Below, piece after piece: positions 42,301-50,191 of a DNA stretch of 59,643 bases. Below the pieces are notes generated by a model. It was not told where the DNA came from. It worked only from the letters and a program-made list of their open reading frames with translations, and searched no databases. The stretch is from the NCBI GenBank assembly GCA_017471985.1, contig JAFURE010000071.1, forward strand, positions 1-59,643, read 5' to 3'. This DNA comes from Akkermansia sp. Lineage in GTDB: Bacteria > Verrucomicrobiota > Verrucomicrobiia > Verrucomicrobiales > Akkermansiaceae. The translations under genes and the position numbers were made by a program. Position 1 is the first letter of the stretch, and each line of letters opens with the position of its first letter.

Positions 42301-45300
42301 GGTCAGGCTGTCGGCAAAGCGCAGCCAGCGCTCATAGAGCCCGGTACTCATCCCCTGCCCGCAATCAGCAGGCACGGTGACATCGCCCTCCCACAGGGGC
42401 AGGCGCACCGAATCGGTAATGCAGACACCGTTGGGGAACTTCTGCTCGCGCGGCAGGCGGGAAATCAAGCGCAGGTGCACCATCTGGGCGCGGTCGAGCA
42501 CCTTACTCTTGCCATCCCCATCACCCACGCTATTCAGGGTTAACCTGTCGCTGTCAGCCAGGGATGCCATGAAGTCAGCCGGGTAGAAATTGCGGTGCAC
42601 ACCGGGCAGACGGCGCATCTCCTGCCGGTCATTAGCCACCTCACCCGTCACGCTCAGCCAGCTATCCACCGCATTGTCGGGCATTTCGCCCACCTTGCCG
42701 GTAATCGTGGCCGTACCATCGGCCCCCAGGGTCAGGTTATGCGTGGTCGGAGTGGCCGGCTTACCCGTACCGTTTACCTGCAGGGTTGTCTGCACTTTGG
42801 CGGTAGCACCGCTCAGCGGTGTGCCGTTCAGGTCGGTAGCCGTCAGTTTAAGGCTGTACTCCGTGGGGCGAACCGAGTCCATGGTCAGCTCGGTATTCAG
42901 CTCAAAGGCATCGCGCCGGAACACCTGACAGGGCACATAGGCATAGGCCCGGTAGTTACCGCTCTGAATCATGATGCGGTAGTCACCTGTCACATCCTCA
43001 TCGCCGGAGGGCAGTGAAAGGTCGTACTCAAAGGCGCCGTGCTCATTCACCCGCACATTTTTCTGCTGCAGAACCTCACCATTGGGCTTGCGTGCCGTGA
43101 CGGAAACCGTTCTGACGCCGGTGGGCAGAGCAGCCTCGCCCAGCGGGCTCACACTGCGCAGAATACCGCGCACATGCACCGTCTCGCCGGGGCGGTACAT
43201 ACCGCGGTCGCACACCAGTTCCATGCGGCTGTCGGTCGATAAATCCGTGCTGTTATTCCGCCACAGAATCGGGCGATAGTCATCACCACACTGCAGGGCC
43301 AGCCAGCGGGCCTCATTGTAGCGGCTGCCGCGGCGGGCGGGATGGGGCGGCACCACAGCCACGGCATTCTGCACGGCAACGGGTTCTTTTTCCTCCTGCA
43401 GGAGTTGCCCCTGCTGCACCGGACTTCCATCGCTCAGGCGGGTTACGGCCAGGGCATCCGTTCCGGCAAAGAGGTTGAGGTCAGTCAGCAGAACAGCAAA
43501 CCACTGCTCGGAATTGAAGAGCGAAACATCAGCCCCTACCGCCCTAAGCTGCTGCTGCACATCTGCCGTGGGAGTACGGCGCACCGACACCAGATAATAG
43601 CCCGGCAGCGCCTTGCCCCCCATCAGGGAGTCGAGGTTCACCACGCTCTCAACCGTGCGCACTCCGTCAATGCCCTCACCCGAGGGAGTAATCGTCTGCT
43701 CAGCGCTGAATTCCACGCCGTCCATAAGCTTGCGCAGGGCTGCCACATTGGGAATCTCGCGCAGGGCATTGGCCACCTGGCGCTCATGCCTGCGAATATC
43801 ATCCCGAGTGACCAGATTGCGACTGTTGGCCTGACGTGTTCTCAGGCGAGCCAGTTCGTACTGAGCCGCGATAAGTTTATCCACAGTGCCGAAATAAGTC
43901 TTGCTCAGCATGGGCAGATGCTTCAATGCCTGCTCAGGGGTCAGGCGGGCAGCACTGACCTGCAGGGAGCTCAGGTTGCAGCCCTTCAGGCGCAGCTCAT
44001 GATTGCCCGCCTGAGGGAGCAGAAGCGGCGACGACAGCTCCGAGCTCTCCAGCACAGGCACAGCAGGCGTGAGTGACAAGCGACAGGTTATGTCCTCGCG
44101 GCTCACAGCCCCCAGCATGGCGCGGGTACCCGCCGGCAGCGTGACGTCCACCACCTGCGGGAAAGGAGCACTCCCCTGCACCTTCAGCTTCATTTCGCTG
44201 ACAATGGGCGGGTCGTAGCTGTAGGATGTCTGCACTTCCTCCTGCTTCTCTGTTGCAGGGGTCATGTGGTTCACGATAGCCCCCGTCTGCGCTTCGGGCT
44301 CCTGCAGCACAAAACTCAGGGTCTTACCATCGGGCAGAGAAACAGTCTTGCTGCGGCCGTCTTCGCTGCTGACAGCAGCCACGCCACCAACGGTCAGGGA
44401 AATGCTGCGGTAGATATCCACCAGCTCAGACTTCAGAACCGGCACACCGAAGCGGAGCATCATATCCACGGTCGGCTCCACCGTCCCGGCATCCTTACCC
44501 GACTGCTGCTCAGACAGACCACAGCCCACCGAGAGCGAGGGGGCCTTCGACGGCTTGGTACTGAACGTGCCATACAGCAGGTCTGTTCCTTCGTCGGGGT
44601 CAACTCCCAGATCCCACGAGCAGCTGCCGGGCAGTTCACCCTCGGGCTGTACCAGCACATAGCCGGGAATGGGTGTATCGAGCGAAAGGGCAGCGAGTTC
44701 CTCGGCTTTCATTTCGCCCGGTTTGCGATTACCGAACAGTACGCGGAAAGCGTAATGCGGATCCAGGTGGCGCAACTTCGCCTGAGTGGGCACCCCCTTC
44801 ACCGTGCGGCCATAGCGCCCGGATTCATGTGAGCCCAGGCGACTGTTCACCACCTCGCGGAACACGTATGTCACCGCACTCTGCGAGGAAAAATCGATTT
44901 GCGCACGCGTGAGCGGATTTTCGACATATACACAGGCTGCGGCATGCGACAGACCCTCTGTAACATTCGCACGGCTCAACTCCATGCCCTGATAACTGAA
45001 CTCAAAAGAGCTCTCGGGCATAGCCTTGCCGCTCAGGTACCTGGCAGAGCCGGGTCTGAATGCCACCCGGTAGACTGTACTGCCGGCAAACCCCTTCCTG
45101 TAGCTGAGCTGCAGGCGATCCTGATCAATCCAGCGAGCCTCGGGCGTGAACTGTGCATCCCCCGTGATATCGAAGAGGTCAAGCCCCCTATCCTGAGCAG
45201 AGGCCGCCTCGTTCCAGCTATTCTGCACCACACTGAGCGGCACCACCGGTTCATCGAACTTTATCACCACCCGGCGTCCGTCAGACGACTGGTGCACGGC

Positions 45301-45363
45301 GTCCGCCGCCACCAACCCGGGCAATGCCATCGTCATTAACCATACTTTCTTCATCTCGTTCAT
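39343..45363 (-). CDS. Alpha-2-macroglobulin family protein
   Basis: The product has 2006 residues, longer than common bacterial A2Ms (about 1500-1900). Signal peptide about 1-20 (ATG 45354 is an alternative start). The chain has MG-type beta domains, a bait-like region (DRGMYRPGETVHVRGILRSV starts the MG block near 730), and a C-terminal thiol-ester-type helical domain. At the thioester site the family CxEQ reads CMEL at about 1565-1568, so the Cys remains but the Gln is Leu. A2Ms trap proteases in the periplasm or on the surface. This one would have to work without the covalent thioester. A TATAGA -10 lies near 45380. Confidence 0.9.
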   Translation of the reverse strand: MNEMKKVWLMTMALPGLVAADAVHQSSDGRRVVIKFDEPVVPLSVVQNSWNEAASAQDRGLDLFDITGDAQFTPEARWIDQDRLQLSYRKGFAGSTVYRVAFRPGSARYLSGKAMPESSFEFSYQGMELSRANVTEGLSHAAACVYVENPLTRAQIDFSSQSAVTYVFREVVNSRLGSHESGRYGRTVKGVPTQAKLRHLDPHYAFRVLFGNRKPGEMKAEELAALSLDTPIPGYVLVQPEGELPGSCSWDLGVDPDEGTDLLYGTFSTKPSKAPSLSVGCGLSEQQSGKDAGTVEPTVDMMLRFGVPVLKSELVDIYRSISLTVGGVAAVSSEDGRSKTVSLPDGKTLSFVLQEPEAQTGAIVNHMTPATEKQEEVQTSYSYDPPIVSEMKLKVQGSAPFPQVVDVTLPAGTRAMLGAVSREDITCRLSLTPAVPVLESSELSSPLLLPQAGNHELRLKGCNLSSLQVSAARLTPEQALKHLPMLSKTYFGTVDKLIAAQYELARLRTRQANSRNLVTRDDIRRHERQVANALREIPNVAALRKLMDGVEFSAEQTITPSGEGIDGVRTVESVVNLDSLMGGKALPGYYLVSVRRTPTADVQQQLRAVGADVSLFNSEQWFAVLLTDLNLFAGTDALAVTRLSDGSPVQQGQLLQEEKEPVAVQNAVAVVPPHPARRGSRYNEARWLALQCGDDYRPILWRNNSTDLSTDSRMELVCDRGMYRPGETVHVRGILRSVSPLGEAALPTGVRTVSVTARKPNGEVLQQKNVRVNEHGAFEYDLSLPSGDEDVTGDYRIMIQSGNYRAYAYVPCQVFRRDAFELNTELTMDSVRPTEYSLKLTATDLNGTPLSGATAKVQTTLQVNGTGKPATPTTHNLTLGADGTATITGKVGEMPDNAVDSWLSVTGEVANDRQEMRRLPGVHRNFYPADFMASLADSDRLTLNSVGDGDGKSKVLDRAQMVHLRLISRLPREQKFPNGVCITDSVRLPLWEGDVTVPADCGQGMSTGLYERWLRFADSLTRSPEHANPPMIVELTATDAAGRKLAQTFRPYRPRREFSRPGHMNFGSCKAEVAGAALKVQAWFRRGGQVVAVLRSVHGVRALPVQQVKEGLNEFTLPLQPGETGEVNLCFMQAVQKSVYDRLESLNTSVNVPNTAASLKVELNLPQQNPRPGERISLSGKVLGADGQPVSAQVTLFAVDAGMLSVNRYRVPNLLQTFTHVWVPGFNPRENLLPVPGENIGTSLMRGVWCGELIGKDGSVSHAPVIVMPRMYRARNTAFAVKRAARGGNAVAVEDDSLDVAVEKELGSGLGYVQAEEAMEYAEPMAMDCAAPKAAPMPNAAVETSAVAGGADSGTTAPRLRTNFIPVAVWAPALNTDSNGVFTTELTLPDTFTTYKVFALALGTGGKTFGNGEGEFTVNQPVMLTPGTPLFMSLGDVLRLPLTVTNATNAEGTWTVSLEGAAAPQQVTLQAKSTTTLYFDYTAAEEGTRKLRWQAVAAGGSDAVEGSFDVRFPAPLLKEAHHLVLQEGAEPLKAAALLAPELAGSARGQMEVLLSANPLLHLYGCMELVHEQSYPCSHYGATAMMSWMLYDRLAPFSPIMAETSAADARNYVNRGITDLLKGQQEDGGISYWLGARSSSPWASAYVALVLTLAQEQGFAVPAEAMQRLQGYLRHQLELSRKPEPVVTFSPFDLYAIGRAIGDRELVTSALATALGNEEKDSAKAAIFGPAFAGCWWRRDYAVASLRFLAEMDKDKENIHSDFLRWMRAVGHDYRHATTWDGGWMLIALHEYLRRTPDSQGQAVVTQQDGTQLTLGNGMTTIQPVAAPTLGEQPLTLTPTAGTAYVTVKAKALPDRTEYPGVTEKGLQITRIYEKRGADGVWREAHEFNVGDVVRVTLTCAKGDRELNYFVLEDYLPSCMEAINPEVPSQAAGLEWRPWSHWFDHKEYLSYRVRGFCTRWGGRDLLNMSYYARVKRAGVSTAPPAQAQLLYEPQTYGLSENVVITSK

Positions 45364-45379
45364 AAAATTGGCGTTGCTA

Positions 45380-45407
45380 TCTATACTAATACGCGCTCAT
45401 AGCACAA
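45380..45407 (-). promoter_or_regulatory. Probable promoter of the alpha-2-macroglobulin gene
   Basis: TTGTGC at 45407-45402, 16-nt spacer, TATAGA at 45385-45380, about 16 nt before ATG 45363. The match is weak. Confidence 0.4.
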
Positions 45408-45419
45408 GCGCGAAAAAAA

Positions 45420-45612
45420 TTGCGGAATGATACCTACATACTAGCATACCCCCCACACATAGCAAGCCTAAATTAGAGCAGGGCCGATGTATTTCTTCTC
45501 TCATTAAGTCGTCAGCCTTGCTCTTCACCACCGCGCTGCGCAACTCGTAACCAACATTCGATAAATTGGCGCTATTTCAAGCAACTGCATGGCTGACAGA
45601 TGTGATTTGTAC
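45420..45612. other. Intergenic stretch with a hairpin-array remnant
   Basis: The DNA between the divergent A2M and ndk genes holds a degenerate CTCTTCACCACC-GCGC-t-GCGC piece near 45514-45545, a relic of the TTCTTCACC arrays. Nothing else is seen. Confidence 0.45.
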
Positions 45613-45641
45613 TTGACAGGGCGGGGAGCTGGGGGTAAATT
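45613..45641 (+). promoter_or_regulatory. ndk promoter
   Basis: TTGACA at 45613-45618, 17-nt spacer, TAAATT at 45636-45641. The leader is about 18 nt. Confidence 0.7.
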
Positions 45642-45665
45642 AGCCGCACGCACATAGAAATTATT

Positions 45666-46115
45666 ATGAACCGAGACGAAAAAACACTCATTCTCTTCAA
45701 GCCGGATTGCGTGCGCAAGAACCTCTCCGGTGTTATTCTGCAGCGCCTGCTGAGCGAGGGCTTCCGCCTGCGTGGCATGAAAATGATGCAGCTAGACGAC
45801 GCCATTCTGCGTGAGCACTACGCCCACATCATTGACCTGGTGATTGACGGCAAGCCCCTGTTCCCCACCCTTTCCGCATTCATGCAGACCAGCCCCGTGG
45901 TGGCTCTGGTACTCAGCGGCCCGGGCGTTATCACCCGTGTGCGCAGCATTCTGGGGCCGACCAACTCCATGAAGGCTGACAAGGGCACCATTCGCGGTGA
46001 TTTCGGCACCAACAGCATGCTCAACATCTGCCACGCCTCCGACTCCCCCGAGAGTGCCGAGGTCGAAATCAAGCGCTTCTTTAAGCCCGAGGAGCTCTTC
46101 GACAACATCGACTGA
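45666..46115 (+). CDS. ndk: Nucleoside diphosphate kinase
   Basis: The product has 149 residues. The enzyme moves the gamma phosphate between nucleoside triphosphates and diphosphates. The start KTLILFKPDCVRKNL and the nucleotide-site loop RSILGPTNSMKADKGTIRGD are typical. The phosphohistidine is in NICHASDSPESA. Length and fold are standard. It stands alone with its own promoter. The next gene starts 140 bp further with a separate promoter. Confidence 0.97.
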   Translation: MNRDEKTLILFKPDCVRKNLSGVILQRLLSEGFRLRGMKMMQLDDAILREHYAHIIDLVIDGKPLFPTLSAFMQTSPVVALVLSGPGVITRVRSILGPTNSMKADKGTIRGDFGTNSMLNICHASDSPESAEVEIKRFFKPEELFDNID

Positions 46116-46219
46116 TTTTGCCGGGAATCACACAAATCCTTCCATCAGGAACCGCAGTCCGCACCGGGCTGCGGTTCTTGCTGTTAAGAGTCCGGCGAAT
46201 GGATTGAGGGTAATTTTTC

Positions 46220-46247
46220 TTGCAAATTGTTGGAGGGTGTGCATAAT
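46220..46247 (+). promoter_or_regulatory. dedA promoter
   Basis: TTGCAA at 46220-46225, 16-nt spacer, CATAAT at 46242-46247, and ATG at 46255. Only 7 nt separate the -10 box from the start codon. Confidence 0.65.
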
Positions 46248-46254
46248 ACGCCGC

Positions 46255-46905
46255 ATGTTACACGAACTGATCACCATCTGGATGGGCTGGGTTGTCGAGT
46301 GGGGCTACTGGGGAGTTGTGCTGCTCATGGCAATGGAGAGCTCCATTCTGCCCGTACCGAGTGAAGTTGTGGTACCGCCAGCCGCCATTCTGGCAGCGCT
46401 GCCGAATGCCGAAATGTCGTTCTGGGGCGTTGTTCTGGCCGGCACGGTAGGTTCCTACATTGGTTCCGTGATTATGTACGTGTGCGCGCTGTGGGTCGGC
46501 CGCCCGTTCATCTACCGCTTCGGCAAGTATTTCTTCATGCCGCAGCACAAGGTCGAGACTGCCGAGGTCTTCATGCGCAAGTACTCCACGGCGGGTATTT
46601 TCTTCTCGCGCTTCCTGCCGGTCATCCGCCACCTCATTTCCATACCTGCGGGTCTGGCAAGGGTAAACTTCGCCATGTTCAGTCTCACCACCATCACCGG
46701 TTCAGCCATCTGGTGCTGGGTACTGGCCTGGTTCGGTGACAAGGTGGGTCGCGAGCACCCCGGCATTCTGGAATCGCCCGAGGCGCTTATCGATGCCGTG
46801 AAGGGGGAATCGCACCTGATTGTAGCCGGTGTGGTACTGCTGGCCGCGCTGTACGCCCTGATGAAATACCTCACGCGCGAAAAGAAGGAAAACAGCAAGA
46901 GCTGA
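46255..46905 (+). CDS. DedA/SNARE-associated family membrane protein
   Basis: The product has 216 residues. The DedA pattern is clear: ESSILPVPSEVVVPPAAILA near 30-50, GTVGSYIGSVIMYV, and the signature RFLPVIRHLISIPAGLARVN with its conserved Arg and Gly. About five hydrophobic segments. DedA proteins flip lipid carriers or phospholipids and affect envelope homeostasis. ATG 46255 fits the promoter position. A terminator follows at 46932. Confidence 0.92.
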   Translation: MLHELITIWMGWVVEWGYWGVVLLMAMESSILPVPSEVVVPPAAILAALPNAEMSFWGVVLAGTVGSYIGSVIMYVCALWVGRPFIYRFGKYFFMPQHKVETAEVFMRKYSTAGIFFSRFLPVIRHLISIPAGLARVNFAMFSLTTITGSAIWCWVLAWFGDKVGREHPGILESPEALIDAVKGESHLIVAGVVLLAALYALMKYLTREKKENSKS

Positions 46906-46931
46906 TTTCCGCAGATAGATTCCATAAGCAA

Positions 46932-46966
46932 AGGAGCGAAAGCCGCCGGGCCTTCGCTCCTTTTTA
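46932..46966 (+). terminator. dedA terminator
   Basis: AGGAGCGAA and TTCGCTCCT form a 9-bp stem with a GC-rich 12-nt loop, followed by TTTTTATATA. Confidence 0.85.
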
Positions 46967-46987
46967 TATAGACTGGATGGGAAAAAA

Positions 46988-47881
46988 TCAGAGGGGTTTA
47001 ATGGTGATGTTCACACCCTCGGGAACAACGGGTACGATGGTTTCCACCCCATTGATGATAACACGTACAGCCTGCGGAGATGTACCGGGACGCACGGCAC
47101 CACGGCGCACATGAACGGGAGCACCGGGGCAACCGCGGCGCACGCCCTGCATTCTGACAGACGGCGGCATGATTTTGCCATGAGTGCGCACACAGGGCGG
47201 GGTTGTGCCATAGACGGGGGTATCGAAAGGACGCGCCTTGCCGCAGGGGGGCATGTCGCCGGGCATGGGACGGCGGGGAACCTTCTTACCACAGGACGGG
47301 CAGACAGGCTTGGCCGGGCGCTGCTTAACGGCAGGCACCACACGTGTCACAACGGGCTTAATCTCCTTGCCGTTCACAATCACGCGCACCGTACCGGGAG
47401 CAGGTTTCGCCACCTCTTCAGCGGGGGGCGGGCAGCCGGGAGACACCTCGGGGGCAGGAGCAGGTGTCGGCACGGGAGCTGTCTTGGGGCCGCACTCGGC
47501 ACCGGGCTTGCACTCACAGGGCTTGGGTGCCGGCCCACAAGTGCAATCGGGGGTCGAACAACAGGGCTCAGCCTCGGGAGCCGAAGCGGGGACAGGCTCA
47601 GGAGCAGGTGTGGGTGCAGGCTCAGGAGCAGGAGCGGGGGGAACGGGCGGCAGCTCAGGCGCAGCAAGGGTGCCCTTGACGGGCTCGCCCCCGAACGGCA
47701 TGCGGGCGCGAATCTCCTTCATCATCTTTTGAGCTTCGGCAGGGGGAACTTCCTTGCCGTTAATGAATGCACGTGTCGTCACCACCACACCCTCGGGCAC
47801 CGAGGGTGCAGGCTCCTGCGCCGCCACAATCGGCAGCATTGCCACCGTTGCCATCACAGAAAGAATGGTAGATTTTTTCAT
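46988..47881 (-). CDS. Secreted Pro/Cys-rich protein of unknown function
   Basis: The product has 297 residues. Signal peptide 1-21 (MLPIVAAQ). The region 70-100 is a Pro-Ala-Glu-Pro repeat, and about 103-130 is Cys-rich (CCSTPDCTCGPAP, CECKPGAECGP), metallothionein-like. Three copies of a short beta motif occur: RAFINGKEVPP near 38, RVIVNGKEIKPVV near 168 and RVIINGVETIVPVV near the C-terminus. CPSCGKK near 193 is a possible zinc knuckle. The family is not recognised. An extracytoplasmic metal-binding or disulfide-rich structural role is a guess. Confidence 0.7.
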   Translation of the reverse strand: MKKSTILSVMATVAMLPIVAAQEPAPSVPEGVVVTTRAFINGKEVPPAEAQKMMKEIRARMPFGGEPVKGTLAAPELPPVPPAPAPEPAPTPAPEPVPASAPEAEPCCSTPDCTCGPAPKPCECKPGAECGPKTAPVPTPAPAPEVSPGCPPPAEEVAKPAPGTVRVIVNGKEIKPVVTRVVPAVKQRPAKPVCPSCGKKVPRRPMPGDMPPCGKARPFDTPVYGTTPPCVRTHGKIMPPSVRMQGVRRGCPGAPVHVRRGAVRPGTSPQAVRVIINGVETIVPVVPEGVNITIKPL

Positions 47882-47999
47882 AATATTATACGATTGGGAT
47901 TCACTCTGAAATTTAGCAAATCCACCCGTGATTGCAAGAAAAAAAGCTATCCGACAGGGTCAAAGATGCAAATAACACTGCCTTAAGCTGACTCCCGGC

Positions 48000-49328
48000 T
48001 TACTTTCCGAGGCAGAATGTGGCAAATACACGCGTCAGAATGTCCTCCGTATCTATACGGCCGGAGATGGAACCGAGGGCATCGAGCGCGGCGCGCAGGT
48101 CAACATCCGTCAGCTCGGGCGACATATTGGCCAGCAGCCCCTCACGAGCGGCTGCCAGATAATCGAGAGCCTGTTGCAACGCATAGCGGTGTCGGGTATT
48201 GATGGCAGCCAGATTGTCAACCTCGGCTCCCTGCACCAGAAAGAGGGATTGAATGGCAGCTGAGAGCTCCTCGGCTCCCTGCCCTGTATGGCAGGACATG
48301 CGAATAGCGCTCTGCCCGGCCCAATCCGGGTGCTCGGGGCAGTCACACTTGTTGAGCAACAGCAGGTGCCGTGCCCCCTGCAACTCCAGCTCGGGACGAG
48401 CCGACGGCAGGGTGACATCTGCCACCTCGAGCACGAGGTCAGCCTCTGCCCCGGCACGGCGGCTGCGCTCCATGCCGGCCTGCTCAATGGCATCGGCACT
48501 TTCGTGCAGTCCGGCGGTATCAATCAGGCGCAGGCGCAGCCCGCCCAGGGTCACGCTCTCCTCAATCGTATCTCGCGTGGTACCGGCCGTAGCACTGACA
48601 ATGGCGCGCTCATAGCCCAGCAGCATATTCAGCAGGCTCGATTTCCCCACATTCGGCGGCCCGACAATAGCCGTGCGCACGCCCTCACGCAGGAGCCGCC
48701 CTTCATCTGCTGTGGCCAGTAGCGAGCGCAGCTCCGCCACCACAGCATCCACGGCCTCCACCAGCTGTTGAGTGGTATCGGGAGCAATATCTTCCTCGGG
48801 GAAATCGATGTAAGCCTCGACATGAGCGGCAACGGAAATCAGGCGGTCAACCGCCGCCGACACGCGGGAACTGATGGCACCGTGCAGCTGATTGTGCGCC
48901 GCACGCAGTGCCAGGTCACTACCGGCGCAGATGACATCCATGACCGCCTCGGCCTGGGTAAGGTCCATTTTGCCATTTTCAAATGCACGTCGAGAGAACT
49001 CCCCGGGCTCCGCCGGGCGCGCCCCGCACTGCAGCAAGCGCTCCAGCACACGGCGCGTCACCAGCATACCGCCATGGCAGCTTACCTCCACAACATCCTC
49101 ACCGGTATAGCTCGCTGGTCCCGCAAAATAGGTAGCTACGACATCATCCAACACTCGCCCGGCGGCATCCTTCAACCTCACCAGTGTAGCATGGCGGGGT
49201 TTCAACTGCTGCACGCTACAGGCGCTCAGCACCTCGACCGCTCGAGGCCCGCTCATGCGGATAACGGCTATCGCCCCGGTGCCAGGCGGTGTGGCTATGG
49301 CTGCTATGGTATCGGTATATGCTTGCAT
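48000..49328 (-). CDS. mnmE: tRNA-modifying GTPase MnmE (TrmE)
   Basis: The product has about 442 residues from ATG 49328 (an in-frame ATG at 49349 adds 7). With MnmG it makes the cmnm5 group on wobble U34 of several tRNAs. The N-terminal tetrahydrofolate domain (DTIAAIATPPGTGAIAVIR) is followed by helices and the G domain: GPPNVGKSSLLNMLLG, AGTTRDTIEE, DTAGLHESAD. The C-terminus ends FCLGK, the CxGK motif needed for modification. mnmG is not in the window. Confidence 0.95.
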   Translation of the reverse strand: MQAYTDTIAAIATPPGTGAIAVIRMSGPRAVEVLSACSVQQLKPRHATLVRLKDAAGRVLDDVVATYFAGPASYTGEDVVEVSCHGGMLVTRRVLERLLQCGARPAEPGEFSRRAFENGKMDLTQAEAVMDVICAGSDLALRAAHNQLHGAISSRVSAAVDRLISVAAHVEAYIDFPEEDIAPDTTQQLVEAVDAVVAELRSLLATADEGRLLREGVRTAIVGPPNVGKSSLLNMLLGYERAIVSATAGTTRDTIEESVTLGGLRLRLIDTAGLHESADAIEQAGMERSRRAGAEADLVLEVADVTLPSARPELELQGARHLLLLNKCDCPEHPDWAGQSAIRMSCHTGQGAEELSAAIQSLFLVQGAEVDNLAAINTRHRYALQQALDYLAAAREGLLANMSPELTDVDLRAALDALGSISGRIDTEDILTRVFATFCLGK

Positions 49329-49427
49329 CTGCCCCTCATGGTCGCACATCAGTCCCGTTTTTGCAACTGTTTTTACCCCAAATTCGATAAAAAATGTAAA
49401 TTATTTCCAAAAATTCACATTTTAGAC

Positions 49428-49455
49428 TTGCCAAACCATTTTTTTCGTGTATACT
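49428..49455 (+). promoter_or_regulatory. Promoter of poly-Gln lipoprotein 1
   Basis: TTGCCA at 49428-49433, 16-nt spacer, TATACT at 49450-49455. It is preceded by CATTTTAGAC. The leader is about 65 nt. Confidence 0.75.
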
Positions 49456-49524
49456 GCGCGTCCCGGCATCCTACCCCTGGTTGTCCGGAACTGAAACACA
49501 AATTAACAAACAGACAAGAAAGTT

Positions 49525-49650
49525 ATGAAGACCATCGCTATTCTCGCTCTTACCGCCGCCGCCCTCGTGTCCTGCCAGCAGCAGCAGCAGCAGCAGGTTG
49601 TGCCCACTCCCACTCCGGAGCCCGCTCCCGTTGCTCCCATCAAGAAGTAA
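49525..49650 (+). CDS. Small poly-Gln lipoprotein, copy 1
   Basis: The product has 41 residues. It reads MKTIAILALTAAALVSC, then seven Gln, then VVPTPTPEPAPVAPIKK. The first 17 residues are a lipoprotein signal with lipobox LVSC, so Cys17 would be lipidated and only 24 residues remain. The seven Gln are all CAG codons. A promoter lies at 49428 and a terminator at 49698. A near-identical gene follows at 49957. Its size and layout suggest an abundant tiny envelope lipoprotein of the entericidin/Lpp class, but no homology can be claimed. Confidence 0.82.
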   Translation: MKTIAILALTAAALVSCQQQQQQQVVPTPTPEPAPVAPIKK

Positions 49651-49697
49651 CTCCGTGGGGGGATAAGCTCCCCACTTGAATGTCTTTTTCATTGTTA

Positions 49698-49728
49698 CGC
49701 GCCCGGCTATCTGTCGGGTGCGTTTTTC
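49698..49728 (+). terminator. Terminator of poly-Gln lipoprotein 1
   Basis: GCGCCCG and CGGGTGC pair around GCTATCTGT and are followed by GTTTTTC. Confidence 0.75.
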
Positions 49729-49862
49729 TATATAACCCAAATCACTTGATAATCAAGCGCTCTTAAATAATTCCACCTGTTATTCAACCAATCAACGGCA
49801 GCGAAACACAGCTCTAACTCATTCTGAATACGCGTTTTTTACAAAAAAATTGCATTTTAGGC

Positions 49863-49890
49863 TTGTCAAAGGCCAAAAATTGAGTATACT
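49863..49890 (+). promoter_or_regulatory. Promoter of poly-Gln lipoprotein 2
   Basis: TTGTCA at 49863-49868, 16-nt spacer, TATACT at 49885-49890. The upstream CATTTTAGGC matches that of copy 1. Confidence 0.75.
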
Positions 49891-49956
49891 AGGCGCGCCT
49901 CCTTCCTACTCTTGGATGTTTGGGGCACTTCAACAATCAAAACTAGTCAAGATCAA

Positions 49957-50082
49957 ATGAAGACCATCGCTATTCTCGCCCTTACCGCCGCCGCTCTGGT
50001 TTCCTGCCAGCAGCAGCAGCAGCAGCAGGTGACTCCCGCTCCCGCTCCGGAGCCCGCTCCCGTTGCTCCCATCAAGAAGTAA
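49957..50082 (+). CDS. Small poly-Gln lipoprotein, copy 2
   Basis: The product has 41 residues. The signal and lipobox are identical to copy 1, with seven CAG-encoded Gln, then VTPAPAPEPAPVAPIKK. Only positions 26, 28 and 30 differ from copy 1 (Thr/Ala/Ala against Val/Thr/Thr). Promoter and terminator are its own, so each copy is a separate transcription unit. Coding identity is far higher than that of the leaders, which argues for selection or gene conversion of the coding part. Confidence 0.82.
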   Translation: MKTIAILALTAAALVSCQQQQQQQVTPAPAPEPAPVAPIKK

Positions 50083-50122
50083 GTGAAGAAGGGATTTAAT
50101 CCCGCAAATCATTTTACGATGG

Positions 50123-50153
50123 CGCGTCTGAGCTCTGCTCAGACGCGTTTTTT
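50123..50153 (+). terminator. Terminator of poly-Gln lipoprotein 2
   Basis: CGCGTCTGAGC-tct-GCTCAGACGCG followed by TTTTTTATTT. Confidence 0.9.
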
Positions 50154-50155
50154 AT

Positions 50156-50185
50156 TTGCCAAAGCGGCTCCCGGTCTGGTAGTAT
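50156..50185 (+). promoter_or_regulatory. Promoter of the orphan ABC ATPase gene
   Basis: TTGCCA at 50156-50161, 18-nt spacer, TAGTAT at 50180-50185; the ATG at 50192 follows 6 nt later. Leaderless layout. Confidence 0.5.
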
Positions 50186-50191
50186 AGCGAC

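Noticed and set aside
49578..49601. CAG run as an unstable non-coding repeat
   Set aside because: It is in frame inside a small gene with promoter, lipobox and terminator, and the same run recurs in the second gene.
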